A stretch of DNA of 58,073 nt, from the NCBI GenBank assembly GCA_012729335.1, contig JAAYDJ010000001.1:1-58073 (forward strand), in the 5' to 3' direction. Source of the stretch: Bacteroidales bacterium. GTDB taxonomy: Bacteria > Bacteroidota > Bacteroidia > Bacteroidales > Prolixibacteraceae. The position numbers were made by a program, and so were the translations under genes. The notes beneath the pieces are model-generated. The model was not told the origin of the DNA. It searched no databases and saw only the letters and a program-made list of their open reading frames with translations. This document shows positions 33,638 through 43,531 of the stretch, one piece after another (position 1 is the stretch's first letter; each line of letters opens with the position of its first letter).

Positions 33638-36600
33638 TTAAAGCTTCATGAGGGATTCCATGAAGTTGCGCATGTCGAAGGTGACTTCCAGGAGGCTTTT
33701 GCCGCCGGTGAGTTCGCGGACTTCCCTGTCGGCGGTGAGGGGGTCCTTTCGGCCGCTGCCCATCTGGTCCATGATGTCCGACATCTTGTCCCAGTAGGTT
33801 TTGTGTTGTTGCCATGCCTCATGGGAGGCGGTACCCGGCTGGGGCTTCTTGCTCTCCATGAGGGGGCCCATCTTGGTGCGATAATCCTTGGCGGTGCCCC
33901 GCGCGATTTCAACATATTTCTCCACCCTCTGGAATTCGGGCGACTGCCTGATATGTTCTCCCTTGTAGTAAGTGACGTCTGCTGTTTGTCCGGCCCATGC
34001 CTTGTTGGCGTGGAGGATCCCGTTTTTCTGGAGGACGTTGAGGTCGGCATAGGCGTCGCCCACCTTGGAATGGGTGATGTTTTCCCAGGAGTGGGCTGCG
34101 TTTTGTCCGGTTTCCGCCTGGAAGGCTTTTTCCCAAGCCTCCTGGGCTTCGGTGTGCCACGTTTCCACCGAGGTGGGCTCTCCATTTTTCACAGGTGGCA
34201 GGGGGCGCCCGTCGGGCCCTGTTCTGGCTTTACGACCGGCGTCGTAGTCCATATTGACGGTTTTGCTGCCCAGGAGGTCTTCAGGCTGTACGGTCTCGCC
34301 CCGGGCCTGTTTCTCGCGGGCGCGCTGCAGTTCGGCAGGGTCGGGCCTGTTTCGGATGGCCTCCAGCTCCTCGCGGCTCCACCCCCGTGCATCCATTTCC
34401 TGGTGGTACCGTTTTTCGACCCGCTGGTGGATACGGTCCATCGAATTGCTGTACCGTTTGATGAGGTCCAGGTTACTGGGATCTTTCTGGAGGGTTTTCA
34501 TCATCATTTTGGCCTGCGGTGAGCTGTGTATCTTCGCGGAGCGGTCGTCGAGTTCGACCAGGATTTTCTTGATTTCCGAAGGGGGAGCCCCGGCCTGTCG
34601 GGCAGCCTCCAGCTTTTCGTAGGTTTTTTTATAAGAGGTCACCCTGATGCGGGCATCGGCCACCTGTTCCCGGTAAACCGCCATCTCCTGCGGGGAGAGG
34701 GGCCGGTTGAAGTCGTCGGCATCGATGGCGGGTCTGCCCCTGGTCCCTGCCTGCCCTGGGGCGTCAGGGGTGGAGCCGCCCTTAGCCACAGGGGAAGTGC
34801 CGCCCTTTGCAGAAGCAGAGGAGCCGCTCTGCACTTCAGGAGAGGCTCCTCTCTGAGCTGCGGCAGAGGTTCCGCTCTTAGCTGCAACTGGGGAACCGCT
34901 CTTAGCAACAGGTGATGCGCCGCTTTTCCCGGCAGATGGGTTGTCGAGGTCGGGGAGGGGGCCGTTGGGGCGGGCAAAGGTGGAGGAGATCTTTCCGGCG
35001 CCATAGGAGAGGGCCTTGCTGGTGATATAGCCCTTGGCGGCCTCACCCGCGGCTCCCTTGAGGCCATCCATGAAATCGCCCCCGTTGTTGACGGCATTTT
35101 CAAAACCACGGAAACCGTCCACGGCAATGCCCGTCACCGTGTTATAAGATCCGGCCACCCGCAGGAAGGCCTCTTTGGGGCCCCCCTCGATATAGCCGGT
35201 GACCCCCTGGTAGATATTGTTGACATACTGTCCGCCAAAGAGGGAGAGCCCCATCATCGAATAATCTGCGGTGGTCTTGACCACCTGGGCGGTCTGGAGG
35301 CAGGCGTCGGCCCAGTCGGCTTCGGCCACCGCCTCCTTGTTGGCGGCCCTGTCGACAGCCATTTTCTCTTCGTAATATTTCCGGCCGACATCATTGGCCT
35401 CTTCGACGATGGCCCTGACCGCGGCTTCGTCGAGGTTTCCTACCATCTCCCCGCGGAATTTGCTGCCGATGACGGCCCTGGCTTCCCGGGCCTGCGCTTC
35501 GGGAAGTTTATCGGCCATCTCATAGGCTTTGCGGACGCTGCGGCTGATGTTTTCGAGGCGTTGCTGGTTCTGCGCGATGTTCTGGATGAATCCTGCCCGG
35601 GCATATTCGTCCCAGGGGGAGCGGGAGTGGACAATCTCGCCGGTCTGGATGGTGGCGATGCGGTCCTTTTCGGCCTGAAGGTCGGCCTGTGCCCCCAGGA
35701 TCCTGAGTTGAAGGGCCTCCCTGCGACAGGGATCGCTCTCTTTCTTCAGTTCCTCCCTGTCGCGGACCATGTTCTTTTCGATGATGGCCAGATTGGTCTT
35801 ATGGAAGGCGATGGTCTCCTCGTTGATTTTCCGGCGTTCTTCAGCGCTGTGGTCGTCGCCGGCACTTCCCTTTGCGGCAGGCTGAGCACCCGGGGTGTCA
35901 GGTTTCCTGGCGGGAGTTTGGGCGGCCAGCGTGGCGGGAGAAGCCCCTCCGGCCATCTCCGAGCCAAAGGCTTTCTTCAGTTCGTCGGGGATGAACACCG
36001 ATTCCGGGTCGTGGGCAAAATCATCCCACCGCTCCTCTTCGCTCCACCTGACAGCTGTTTTGAAAAAAGCCGCGGCCATGCTGTTGAGGGTCATCTGTTT
36101 GGTGAAGGTGGCGTTGAACACCGTGTTTTTAACCTTTTCGCCGGTGGCGATCAGCTCCTTAAAGCGGGCAGAGGAAGTTTCCGGAAAGGAAGGGAAGGCG
36201 GGGTAGTCGAACCGGACGAAGTGGTGGAAGATTTTTCCGTCGTTGGCACCACCCACCCCCCGGCCGTAATAGTCGGGAGTGGTCAGTTCCCTGCGGATGA
36301 AGCGGTCACCCATGTTGCCTTTGACGGTGCTCTTCCCCGGCAGGGAGGTGTAGTTGCACTCTCCGCAGAGCTCAATGTCATAATATTTCTCACCGTCAGG
36401 CGTGTCTATTTTATAGATGTAGAAATAGCGGGGGAACCACACCTCTCCGAATTTCCAGGTGGGGTCGTAAAACTGATTTTGGGTGCCTGCCCAGCATCCT
36501 TCGGGGGTGAAATCGTTGAGGAGCGATTCCAGGAATTCCTTTTCCTTCTTATAGCGGCTTTGGCGCCGGGTCATCAGTTCCCGTCCGTCGGGAGGGTTTC

Positions 36601-37633
36601 CGAGGTCGGTGAGGGCCCGGGCAACCTGGTCGAGTCTTTTCTGGCGGGAAAGGAGCAGGGCCTGGTAGCGGGATGCCAGATCCATGTAATTTCTGACGCC
36701 TCCGGGGTCGTCGAATTCGGCGGCATAGCCGGCATTGCGGACGGCCTCCTCAAGGAGTTGGCTGGTCTGGACCACCGCCGTCCTGTATACGAGGAATTCT
36801 CCCAGCAGGGGATTGAACTTATTCAGATATTCGACGGCTTCGCGGAAGGGCGTTTGCCGCAGGGGCGCCCAGGCGTTCATGAATTCCGCCTCTTCGGCCT
36901 CGTTCATGGGCCCGTAGACCAGCCGCATTCCCTCCATGGCGCCGGCAACCGCACCATCCCACTGGCTGGCGGTGATGGTTTTGATGTCGAGGAAGGGGAG
37001 AGGCTTTGCCGCAGGGATGGTCTCTCCCGGAATCCCCACAGAGGCGGAGGCATTTCCGGTACTTGTCTTATCTTTCTGTACGAGGAGTTCCGGTTCCTCC
37101 GGAATCAGGGAAATTCCGGAGATAAAATCAGCGGCCTCACGGCGGAGTTCCTTCTTCTTCTCCTTCTTGTCGAAGACGTACACGTAGTACATCTTGCCGT
37201 CGATCACCGGCGTGAAGAGGAATCCGCGGTGGTTGAATGCCGGTGCGAGGTAGGACATCATGTGGCACCGGTCCACGCCAAGGGTTTTATACCTGCTCTG
37301 TTCCTCCACGTGGTCGATATCGTCTTTCCTTTCGGCATGGGTTTTCGTGAGGGTGGCGATATGTGTTTTGAAGTCCCTCTCGTGCCGGGTAATGGTCCCC
37401 TTGTGTCTGAGGCGGACAATGTAGGTCAGTTCGCCGTTGATGACATGCCTGAAGGTCAGGTATTCCTCATTGGTATGTTCCTCATAGAGTGACCAGTTGG
37501 GAGGCAGTTTGTAACGAAAGATCCCGTAGGTCTGCCATTTCTCCTGCGGAACCGGGGAGGGTGCCGGCTGCATGGCGAGGGAGGCCATGGCCACCAGCAG
37601 GAGGGCTGTTAATGAGGTTTTTAGTTTCTTCAT
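33638..37633 (-). CDS. 1331-residue secreted protein of unknown function
   Basis: A signal peptide (MKKLKTSLTALLLVAMASLA) precedes a beta-rich N-terminal domain (about 30-175). A helical region with a Cys-containing segment (YDIELCGECNYTSLP) follows, then a long helical part (600-800) and a Gly/Ala-rich hydrophobic segment (about 830-930). Next is a Ser/Gly/Ala/Lys low-complexity linker (about 935-1000) and a C-terminal module (about 1005-1331) containing GSKTVNMDYDAGRKARTGPD and AEAQ-type helices. I do not recognise a family. The plan of N-terminal export region, glycine-rich segment, linker and distinct C-terminal module resembles polymorphic toxins or large surface proteins, but no toxin motif or T9SS domain is visible and no immunity gene follows; downstream are repeats. 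Confidence 0.85.
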   Translation of the reverse strand: MKKLKTSLTALLLVAMASLAMQPAPSPVPQEKWQTYGIFRYKLPPNWSLYEEHTNEEYLTFRHVINGELTYIVRLRHKGTITRHERDFKTHIATLTKTHAERKDDIDHVEEQSRYKTLGVDRCHMMSYLAPAFNHRGFLFTPVIDGKMYYVYVFDKKEKKKELRREAADFISGISLIPEEPELLVQKDKTSTGNASASVGIPGETIPAAKPLPFLDIKTITASQWDGAVAGAMEGMRLVYGPMNEAEEAEFMNAWAPLRQTPFREAVEYLNKFNPLLGEFLVYRTAVVQTSQLLEEAVRNAGYAAEFDDPGGVRNYMDLASRYQALLLSRQKRLDQVARALTDLGNPPDGRELMTRRQSRYKKEKEFLESLLNDFTPEGCWAGTQNQFYDPTWKFGEVWFPRYFYIYKIDTPDGEKYYDIELCGECNYTSLPGKSTVKGNMGDRFIRRELTTPDYYGRGVGGANDGKIFHHFVRFDYPAFPSFPETSSARFKELIATGEKVKNTVFNATFTKQMTLNSMAAAFFKTAVRWSEEERWDDFAHDPESVFIPDELKKAFGSEMAGGASPATLAAQTPARKPDTPGAQPAAKGSAGDDHSAEERRKINEETIAFHKTNLAIIEKNMVRDREELKKESDPCRREALQLRILGAQADLQAEKDRIATIQTGEIVHSRSPWDEYARAGFIQNIAQNQQRLENISRSVRKAYEMADKLPEAQAREARAVIGSKFRGEMVGNLDEAAVRAIVEEANDVGRKYYEEKMAVDRAANKEAVAEADWADACLQTAQVVKTTADYSMMGLSLFGGQYVNNIYQGVTGYIEGGPKEAFLRVAGSYNTVTGIAVDGFRGFENAVNNGGDFMDGLKGAAGEAAKGYITSKALSYGAGKISSTFARPNGPLPDLDNPSAGKSGASPVAKSGSPVAAKSGTSAAAQRGASPEVQSGSSASAKGGTSPVAKGGSTPDAPGQAGTRGRPAIDADDFNRPLSPQEMAVYREQVADARIRVTSYKKTYEKLEAARQAGAPPSEIKKILVELDDRSAKIHSSPQAKMMMKTLQKDPSNLDLIKRYSNSMDRIHQRVEKRYHQEMDARGWSREELEAIRNRPDPAELQRAREKQARGETVQPEDLLGSKTVNMDYDAGRKARTGPDGRPLPPVKNGEPTSVETWHTEAQEAWEKAFQAETGQNAAHSWENITHSKVGDAYADLNVLQKNGILHANKAWAGQTADVTYYKGEHIRQSPEFQRVEKYVEIARGTAKDYRTKMGPLMESKKPQPGTASHEAWQQHKTYWDKMSDIMDQMGSGRKDPLTADREVRELTGGKSLLEVTFDMRNFMESLMKL

Positions 37634-37681
37634 GACCCCTAAAGATAAACAAAAAAGATATTATTGAAGAAGTCGTCAGGC

Positions 37682-37893
37682 GAAGATGCGGTTTTGCGGA
37701 ATCGGTGTGAACAGTGAGGGGTCAGGTGAAGATGCGGTTCCGGGGATGCAGGTGAAGGGTGATGGTTCCGGCGAAGATGCGGTTTTGCGGGGCCAGGGTG
37801 CCGGGTGAAGGGTCAGGTGAAGGGTGATTGTTCCGGCGAAGATGCGGTTTTGCGGGACCAGGGTGACGAGTGAGGAGTCAGGTGAAGATGCGG
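37682..37893. repeat. ~46-bp tandem repeats spanning a gene's stop codon
   Basis: GAAGATGCGGT recurs at 37682, 37728, 37773, 37838 and 37884 (spacing 46, 45, 65, 46). The last copy is the coding end of the next gene (minus strand), whose stop TCA lies at 37878-37880; the others are outside it. The copy at 37721-37738 also repeats the stop-codon context TCAGGTGAAGATGCGGT. The array fills the spacer to the 1331-residue gene. Confidence 0.88.
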
Positions 37894-38333
37894 TCCCAGG
37901 GGATGCGGGTGGCCATCAGTGCAAGGGCCAGAGTAAACCAGATGGCGGCGAGTTTATGTTTGCGTGCTTTGAACTGGGCCTTCCGGGAGCCGCTGCGGCC
38001 GATATGGATGAAAAGGATGGCCAGGATCATGACGGCGATGTGTTCGACGGCGTAGAAGCGGAGGCCGGGGTTCTGCATGGCTGCGCCGAAGTCGGTGAAT
38101 GCCTGCCTGGTGATGGGACTGAGGGCGGCATAAAGCAGAATGCCGGCCACGAGTTGGAGGTCGGCCAGGATGGTGAGCAGGGTTCCGGCGAAAGTATCTG
38201 CGGCGGCCCACCTTTTTTTGAGGATCCAGCCGCGGTACCCGCGAATCATGGCGAAGAGGGCTGCCAGCAGGAGTGCCCAGCTGAGATATTGATGGACAAG
38301 GGTGACGGTGGGGTACCAGTGTGCTATGTTCAT
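37878..38333 (-). CDS. Four-helix membrane protein, cytochrome-b-like
   Basis: A 151-residue protein with four hydrophobic helices (about 10-30, 45-70, 90-110 and 125-142). The His in VTLVHQYLSW and those in FYAVEHIAVM and LFIHIGRSG, all near helix ends, resemble the small Bacteroidota proteins annotated as cytochrome B; haem binding is not shown. Its start overlaps the stop of the oxidoreductase gene (ATGA, 38330-38333), so the two form an operon. Its 3' end is the apparent source of the downstream repeats. Confidence 0.7.
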   Translation of the reverse strand: MNIAHWYPTVTLVHQYLSWALLLAALFAMIRGYRGWILKKRWAAADTFAGTLLTILADLQLVAGILLYAALSPITRQAFTDFGAAMQNPGLRFYAVEHIAVMILAILFIHIGRSGSRKAQFKARKHKLAAIWFTLALALMATRIPWDRIFT

Positions 38334-39004
38334 TGTGTTTCTGTCTGTTGATTCAAGGCCGCTAAGTTAAAGAGTTCGCCCGGTTTGAACACAGATATCC
38401 GGGGTACATTTATCAACAATGCAGCGTTGATCATGGCGCGGGCCACAGTAGCCGCGGAAATGGGCCTGTAACTGCGGAACATCACCCTGCCAATCTTTTC
38501 CATGAAGGTGGCCGACCACTCTTCGGCGGGACGGCGGACCTCCCTCTGGCCCGTGAGAATGGAAGGCCTCAGGATGTGGATGTGCCGGAAAGGGAGTTTC
38601 TGCACCTGTTCATCCAGTTCTCCCTTCATGCGGGAGTAAAAGATAAGGGAGCGGGCGTTGGCTCCTGCTGCAGAAACCAGGACATAGGTGGGAACTCCGT
38701 TGCGGGCGGCGGCCTCCGCGAATTGGTAGTTGTGGGTGAAATCGACACGGTACTGGGCCTCTTTGGACCCCGCCTGTTTCAGGGTGGTGCCCAGCGCCGA
38801 GAAAAGGGCGTCTCCGGTCACCAATGCGCCCCAGTTCTCAGGATGATCGAAGTCGACGATATGCTCCTCAAGACGGGGATGGCTTATTCCGCTTTTGCGC
38901 CGCACGAAAATCCGCACCTTGTCGATCCCGGGATCTTCCAGGAGTTGCCGGGTCAGTTCACGACCTACCATGCCGGTCGCACCCACGATATTCACTTCCT
39001 TCAT
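38330..39004 (-). CDS. NAD(P)-binding atypical SDR oxidoreductase
   Basis: A 224-residue protein of the HTATIP2/NmrA-like atypical SDR kind. It shows the cofactor loop VGATGMVGRELTRQLL, FSALGTTLKQAGSKEAQYRV, VLVSAAGANARSLIFYSRMK (the Tyr and Lys of YxxxK) and a short C-terminal region LRPSILTGQR. It should bind NAD(P)H; the substrate is unknown. It is first gene of a two-gene operon with the membrane protein and lies 58 bp downstream of another SDR gene on the same strand. Confidence 0.88.
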   Translation of the reverse strand: MKEVNIVGATGMVGRELTRQLLEDPGIDKVRIFVRRKSGISHPRLEEHIVDFDHPENWGALVTGDALFSALGTTLKQAGSKEAQYRVDFTHNYQFAEAAARNGVPTYVLVSAAGANARSLIFYSRMKGELDEQVQKLPFRHIHILRPSILTGQREVRRPAEEWSATFMEKIGRVMFRSYRPISAATVARAMINAALLINVPRISVFKPGELFNLAALNQQTETQ

Positions 39005-39062
39005 AACTTTCTTATTTCCAGTATGTCAACATCTCAGGCTGTGTATATCCTGTATTGAATTA

Positions 39063-40121
39063 TTACTCTTTCAGCAGTCCGTCGTTGCGGAGTTGTTCGA
39101 CGTGGTCGAGGATGGTTTCCTTCCAGGGGCGGAAACGGATGCCCAGTTCTTTGCTGATGCGGGAGTTGTCGAACCGGAGGTCATAGCCGAAGTTTTTCCG
39201 GATAAAGGAGGGAGAGTACCCGGCGATGGGGCCTACGATGTAAAAGATCCAGGTGGGCATATAGCCTGAAGGGAGGGGCAGTCGGGGATACTGGGCATGG
39301 ATGACGCGGGCGATTTCCAGGAAATCGCGGCTGTGTGGAGCGGCGATGTGGCGGCCATGGGCTTGTGGAGTGAAGGCGGCTCTGACATGGGCGAGGGCGG
39401 CATCGCGAACGTCGACCACGGCCTGGGTGCCGCGGGGAACTCCCAGCCGGAAAAAGCCCGATGTGAGTTGACGCATCAGCTTGATACTCGTGGAGTCGGT
39501 CCGTTTTGAAAGAGAGGGGCCGAGGATAAACCCGGGATTGATGACCACCAGGTCAACACCAGGGAGGTCGCCGGTCAGTTTCCAGGCCTCCTTTTCGGCC
39601 AGGGTCTTGGAGTAGGAATAGGGCAGGTCGGTGAGCGACGAGGTGCTGTTCCAGTGCTCCTCCGTGAAGGTCTTCCCGTCGATGGATTCCGATTCGATGG
39701 CATTGCCATAGATGGCGGCTATGCTGCTGGTCAGCACAACCCGCCTGACCGTTCCGGCCTTGCGTATGCTTGCGAAGACATTCCGCACCCCTTCCACGGC
39801 AGGCCCGATCAGCTCCCTCTGCGGATCTTTCACTCCCGTGATTTTAAAGGGTGAAGCAGCATGGATGACCACACTGCACCCGGCAGTGGCTTCGTCAAAA
39901 GAGCCGGCTTTCATCAGGTCGGCTTCAAAAAACTTCAGCTTCCCCGGGTATTGGTCCGAGAGCGTGTCAAGATGTGCATATTTCTTCTGATCCGATTTTC
40001 TGCGGATGGTGGTATGGACCAGGTGGCCTTCTTCCAGAAGATATCTGACGATCCAGGAGGCCAGGTAGCCAGACCCTCCGGTCACCAGGACCGTCGCGGG
40101 GGTGTTCATTTTTTCGCTCAT
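39063..40121 (-). CDS. NAD(P)-dependent reductase, dihydroflavonol-4-reductase-like
   Basis: A 352-residue extended SDR: VLVTGGSGYLASWIVRYLLE (TGGxGYxA cofactor loop), VVIHAASPFKI, VVLTSSIAAIYG, LPYSYSKTLAEKEAW (Tyr and Lys of YSKTLAE) and NPGFILGPSLS. These enzymes reduce aldehydes, ketones or related groups with NADPH. An alternative start is ATG 40109. A divergent 202-bp spacer separates it from pncB. Substrate not readable from sequence. Confidence 0.9.
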   Translation of the reverse strand: MSEKMNTPATVLVTGGSGYLASWIVRYLLEEGHLVHTTIRRKSDQKKYAHLDTLSDQYPGKLKFFEADLMKAGSFDEATAGCSVVIHAASPFKITGVKDPQRELIGPAVEGVRNVFASIRKAGTVRRVVLTSSIAAIYGNAIESESIDGKTFTEEHWNSTSSLTDLPYSYSKTLAEKEAWKLTGDLPGVDLVVINPGFILGPSLSKRTDSTSIKLMRQLTSGFFRLGVPRGTQAVVDVRDAALAHVRAAFTPQAHGRHIAAPHSRDFLEIARVIHAQYPRLPLPSGYMPTWIFYIVGPIAGYSPSFIRKNFGYDLRFDNSRISKELGIRFRPWKETILDHVEQLRNDGLLKE

Positions 40122-40323
40122 TTTATTTTTTTTGGTTAAATAACAACAAAAAGAGCAAACGGTTCCGGAAAAATAAAATAAAATGATGGACCGTGGAAAA
40201 TGGTTTCACTGGATGAAATAGATTCGACCGGGTAAGTCATAAGTAAGTATAGTCGTTTATAAACCGATATAACAACTTTACCAGATTACCGGAATTTCTT
40301 AATTTTATCTCCTTTAATACCCA

Positions 40324-41751
40324 ATGCTTATGTCTTACTTCTCAGATACCACGGGATTGTACACTGATTTTTACGAACTGACCATGGCCTATGGCTATTT
40401 CCGGAAGGGCCGGGTCGGGGAAACCGCGGTTTTCGACTATTTTTTCAGGACCAATCCCTTTCAGAACGGTTTCACGGTGTACGCCGGGTTGAGGGATTTG
40501 CTGGAGTTGCTGGAGCAATTCACTTACAGTGCGACCGATCTGGCCTATCTGCGGGGGCTTGGTTTTGCGGAGGACTTTTTGGAATATCTGCGGGATTTCC
40601 GGTTCCGGGGTACCCTGTACAGCATGGAAGAGGGGGAGGTGGTTTTTCCCGGGGAGCCGCTGATGCGAGTGGAAGGCAGCCTGATGGAGACCCAGTTGGT
40701 GGAGTCGATGTTGCTGAATGTGCTCAATTTTGAGTCGCTGGTGGCCACCAAGGCTTTCCGTGTGCGGCAGGCGGCGGGGCCGCGGCTGGTGAGTGAATTC
40801 GGGTTACGGCGTGCCCAGGGACTGGGGGCCATGATGGCCACGCGGGCATCGGTGATCGGTGGGGCCGACAGTACCTCCAATACCCTGGCGGCGATGAAGT
40901 ATTCCATTCCGGCGGCGGGGACCCAGGCCCATTCGTGGATACAAAGTTTCGACACCGAGCTGGAAGCGTTTCTGGCTTATGCCGAAGTGCACGGCAGTAA
41001 GACCATCCTGCTGGTCGACACCTATGACACCCTCCGGTCGGGAATCCCCAACGCCATCCTTACGGCCAAAGCCATGGAGGGGCGGGGGGAGCGGCTTTTC
41101 GGGGTGCGCCTCGACAGTGGTGACCTGGCTTACCTGTCGAAGAAAGCCCGGAAGCTGCTTGACGATGCCGGACTTCCCTACGTGAAGATCGTGGCCTCCA
41201 ACCAGCTGAACGAGCATGTGATCATGAGCCTTCTGCACGAGCAGGATGCCCCGATCGACGCCTTCGGGGTGGGTACCGAACTGGTGTCGGCAAAGCCCGA
41301 TGCAGCCCTCGACGGGGTTTACAAGCTGGCAGCCGTGGATGGTTCACCAAGGATGAAAATCTCGGAGAATGTGGAGAAGGTGACCCTTCCCGGAGCCAAA
41401 TGTGTCGTGCGCTTTTACGATGCCGACGGTTTTTTCTACCGCGACGGAATTTTCCTGGAAGAGGAGTGCCTCAGCGGAGAAATGATCATCCATAACCCCA
41501 AGTTTCCCGAGAAACAAACCGACGTGTCGGGACTCAGGGCAGAGCATCTGCTGAAGCCGGTGTATGCCGAAGGGAAGCGGCTGGTGGACGGGAAGACCCC
41601 TTCGGAGATCAACAGCTACCTGCAGGAGCGGGTGGCCCTGTTGCCCGCGGAACACCGCCGCTTCGTGCGGCCCCACATCTACAAGGTGGGCATCTCGGGG
41701 AAGTTATTGCAACTCCGCACCGACCTGGTGCGCAGCGTCACTGCAAAGTGA
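40324..41751 (+). CDS. pncB: Nicotinate phosphoribosyltransferase
   Basis: A 475-residue enzyme that joins nicotinate to PRPP with ATP use, the first step of NAD salvage. Motifs: LYTDFYELTMAYGYFR at the N-terminus, VSEFGLRRAQG, ADSTSNTLAAMKYSIPAAGT (phosphate-binding), HSWIQSF (region of the phosphorylated His) and GVRLDSGDLAYLSK. Length fits the family. The second in-frame ATG is 40330. It precedes the aldolase gene by 47 bp on the same strand, which may place both in one operon; the NAD(P)HX repair enzyme elsewhere in the window serves the same cofactor pool. Confidence 0.96.
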   Translation: MLMSYFSDTTGLYTDFYELTMAYGYFRKGRVGETAVFDYFFRTNPFQNGFTVYAGLRDLLELLEQFTYSATDLAYLRGLGFAEDFLEYLRDFRFRGTLYSMEEGEVVFPGEPLMRVEGSLMETQLVESMLLNVLNFESLVATKAFRVRQAAGPRLVSEFGLRRAQGLGAMMATRASVIGGADSTSNTLAAMKYSIPAAGTQAHSWIQSFDTELEAFLAYAEVHGSKTILLVDTYDTLRSGIPNAILTAKAMEGRGERLFGVRLDSGDLAYLSKKARKLLDDAGLPYVKIVASNQLNEHVIMSLLHEQDAPIDAFGVGTELVSAKPDAALDGVYKLAAVDGSPRMKISENVEKVTLPGAKCVVRFYDADGFFYRDGIFLEEECLSGEMIIHNPKFPEKQTDVSGLRAEHLLKPVYAEGKRLVDGKTPSEINSYLQERVALLPAEHRRFVRPHIYKVGISGKLLQLRTDLVRSVTAK

Positions 41752-41798
41752 CACCCTGTAATGAGTATTTTCTTTGGTGTCCAGTTAAATAACAGAAA

Positions 41799-43376
41799 TT
41801 GAATCCTATGAGTGATGGATGTTGTAACGGTCAGGCTGACCGCTCAGCTGAGCCACAAAAGGCGGATCTCTCCGCTCAGGAGGGAAGTGTCGGGGAAGAG
41901 GGATCTTCCCGGAGAGGATTTGCGGGCGAAAGGGGGCTTTTACCCGGACCGTTTGTAAAAAACGGGGTGAACATTATCCGGCCCACGGTGGTGGTGGATG
42001 AGGCCATCTGCCGGCGGAATATTGCCCGTATGGCGGAGAAGGCCCGCATGGCGGGGGTACGTTTCCGGCCCCATTTCAAAACCCATCAGAGTGCGGCCAT
42101 CGGGGAGTGGTTCCGGGAGGCGGGAGTCACGGCGATTACGGTCTCCTCGGTTTCCATGGCCCGCTATTTCGCCGATGCCGGGTGGAAGGAGATCACCATC
42201 GCCTTTCCGGTGAACATCAGGGAGATGGAGGAGATCAACCGATTGGCGGGGGAGGTGCGTCTGGAACTGTTGGTTGAGAATGAGATCGTCATGCGCCATC
42301 TGGTGACCCAACTGCAGGCGCCGGCGGGGATCTGGATCGAGATCGACACCGGGTATCACCGGACAGGCGTGGACACCGTCAAGACCCGGGTCATCGACCA
42401 GATGCTGGAAGTGCTCAAAAGAAACAACAAGATGGCCTTCCGGGGATTTCTGAGTCATTCGGGACAGACCTATTCGGCACGGACGGTTGAAGACATCCGG
42501 ATCAGGCATGCCGATGTGCTGCTGCAGATGCGGTCGCTGAAAAACCATTATCAGCCTGAGTGGCCCGGGGTGGAGGTGAGCCTGGGCGATACGCCGGCCT
42601 GTTCGGTATGCGACCAGTGGGAAGGCGTGGATGAGATCCGCCCCGGCAATTTTGTTTTTTTGGACCTGATGCAGTGGCAGCTGGGGGTGTGTTCCGCCAA
42701 TGATATTGCCGTGCGGGTGGTTTGTCCGGTCGTGTCGAAACAGATCATGCGCAATGAGGCGGTGATTTACGGAGGTGCCGTGCATCTTTCCAAGGAGCTG
42801 ATGATCGGTCCGAACGGAAAAAAATGGTATGGCGGAATTGTCCTTCCGGATCGTGGCCCACTGCAGGCTTTCAGCCAGGGGAAAGAGGAGAGGGCTCAGC
42901 TTCTTCCCGGACCCTCTCACTCAGAGGTGGAGGATCCCCGGATCAAAGATGGGGTGAGTTCCGGAGGGGATCAGGGAAAAGGAATGGAGCTTCACGAAGC
43001 GGAGGCTCACAGTAATAACCTCTCCGGGAGTTCATCCGGCGGGGAATTTCCTGGCGGCAGTTCTCCTGGCAGTGCTACTCCTGGCAGGGATTCCCAGGGC
43101 GGGAGTTCATCCGGCGTAGGATCAATTCAAGGGAGGTGGCGGATCAGCGGGGAGACCTGGGTAGCCGGGTTGTCGCAGGAACACGGGATCGTCAGGGGAG
43201 CGTTTGAGGAAATTAAGGCGATGCAGCCCGGCGACCTGCTGGAGATCATCCCCGTCCATTCCTGTCTGGCTGCCGACCTGGCCGGGCATTACCTCACCAC
43301 TACGGGACAAGTTATGAGTAAAATGGGAAGGGAATCGGGAGTCGGGAATCTGGAATATCGGAATCTGGAATCTTGA
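41799..43376 (+). CDS. D-threonine aldolase / D-serine dehydratase-like PLP enzyme
   Basis: A 525-residue protein, longer than the usual ~370-380. The PLP barrel shows RPHFKTHQSAAIGEWF (Schiff-base Lys), IDTGYHRTGVD, FRGFLSHSGQTYSA and GDTPACSVCDQWEGVDEIRP. The C-terminal domain keeps PVHSC, the His-x-Cys pair that binds the divalent metal in this family. Extra length comes from a Gly/Ser-rich N-terminal part (residues 5-50), an insert of about 85 codons (42880-43135) inside the C-terminal domain, and a tail (GRESGVGNLEYRNLES) encoded by heptamer repeats. The catalytic residues remain, so activity is possible. Confidence 0.9.
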   Translation: MNPMSDGCCNGQADRSAEPQKADLSAQEGSVGEEGSSRRGFAGERGLLPGPFVKNGVNIIRPTVVVDEAICRRNIARMAEKARMAGVRFRPHFKTHQSAAIGEWFREAGVTAITVSSVSMARYFADAGWKEITIAFPVNIREMEEINRLAGEVRLELLVENEIVMRHLVTQLQAPAGIWIEIDTGYHRTGVDTVKTRVIDQMLEVLKRNNKMAFRGFLSHSGQTYSARTVEDIRIRHADVLLQMRSLKNHYQPEWPGVEVSLGDTPACSVCDQWEGVDEIRPGNFVFLDLMQWQLGVCSANDIAVRVVCPVVSKQIMRNEAVIYGGAVHLSKELMIGPNGKKWYGGIVLPDRGPLQAFSQGKEERAQLLPGPSHSEVEDPRIKDGVSSGGDQGKGMELHEAEAHSNNLSGSSSGGEFPGGSSPGSATPGRDSQGGSSSGVGSIQGRWRISGETWVAGLSQEHGIVRGAFEEIKAMQPGDLLEIIPVHSCLAADLAGHYLTTTGQVMSKMGRESGVGNLEYRNLES

Positions 43377-43516
43377 GTCTTGAATCTGGAATGCGGAATC
43401 TTGAATATCGGAATCTGGAATCTTGAATATCGGAGTCTTGAGTCTTGAGTCGGGAATCTTGAATGTGGGAATCTTGAATCTTAAGCCTTAAGTCTTGAAT
43501 ATCAGAATCTTGAGTG
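43330..43516. repeat. Heptamer array spanning the aldolase stop codon
   Basis: Degenerate units of GGAATCT, GGAATAT, TTGAGTC and similar. The gene's last residues (NLES) and TGA stop are GGAATCTTGA, one copy of the array's consensus. The array fills the spacer up to 15 bp before the HepT gene end. Confidence 0.9.
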
Positions 43517-43531
43517 GTAAATGGAAAGAAA

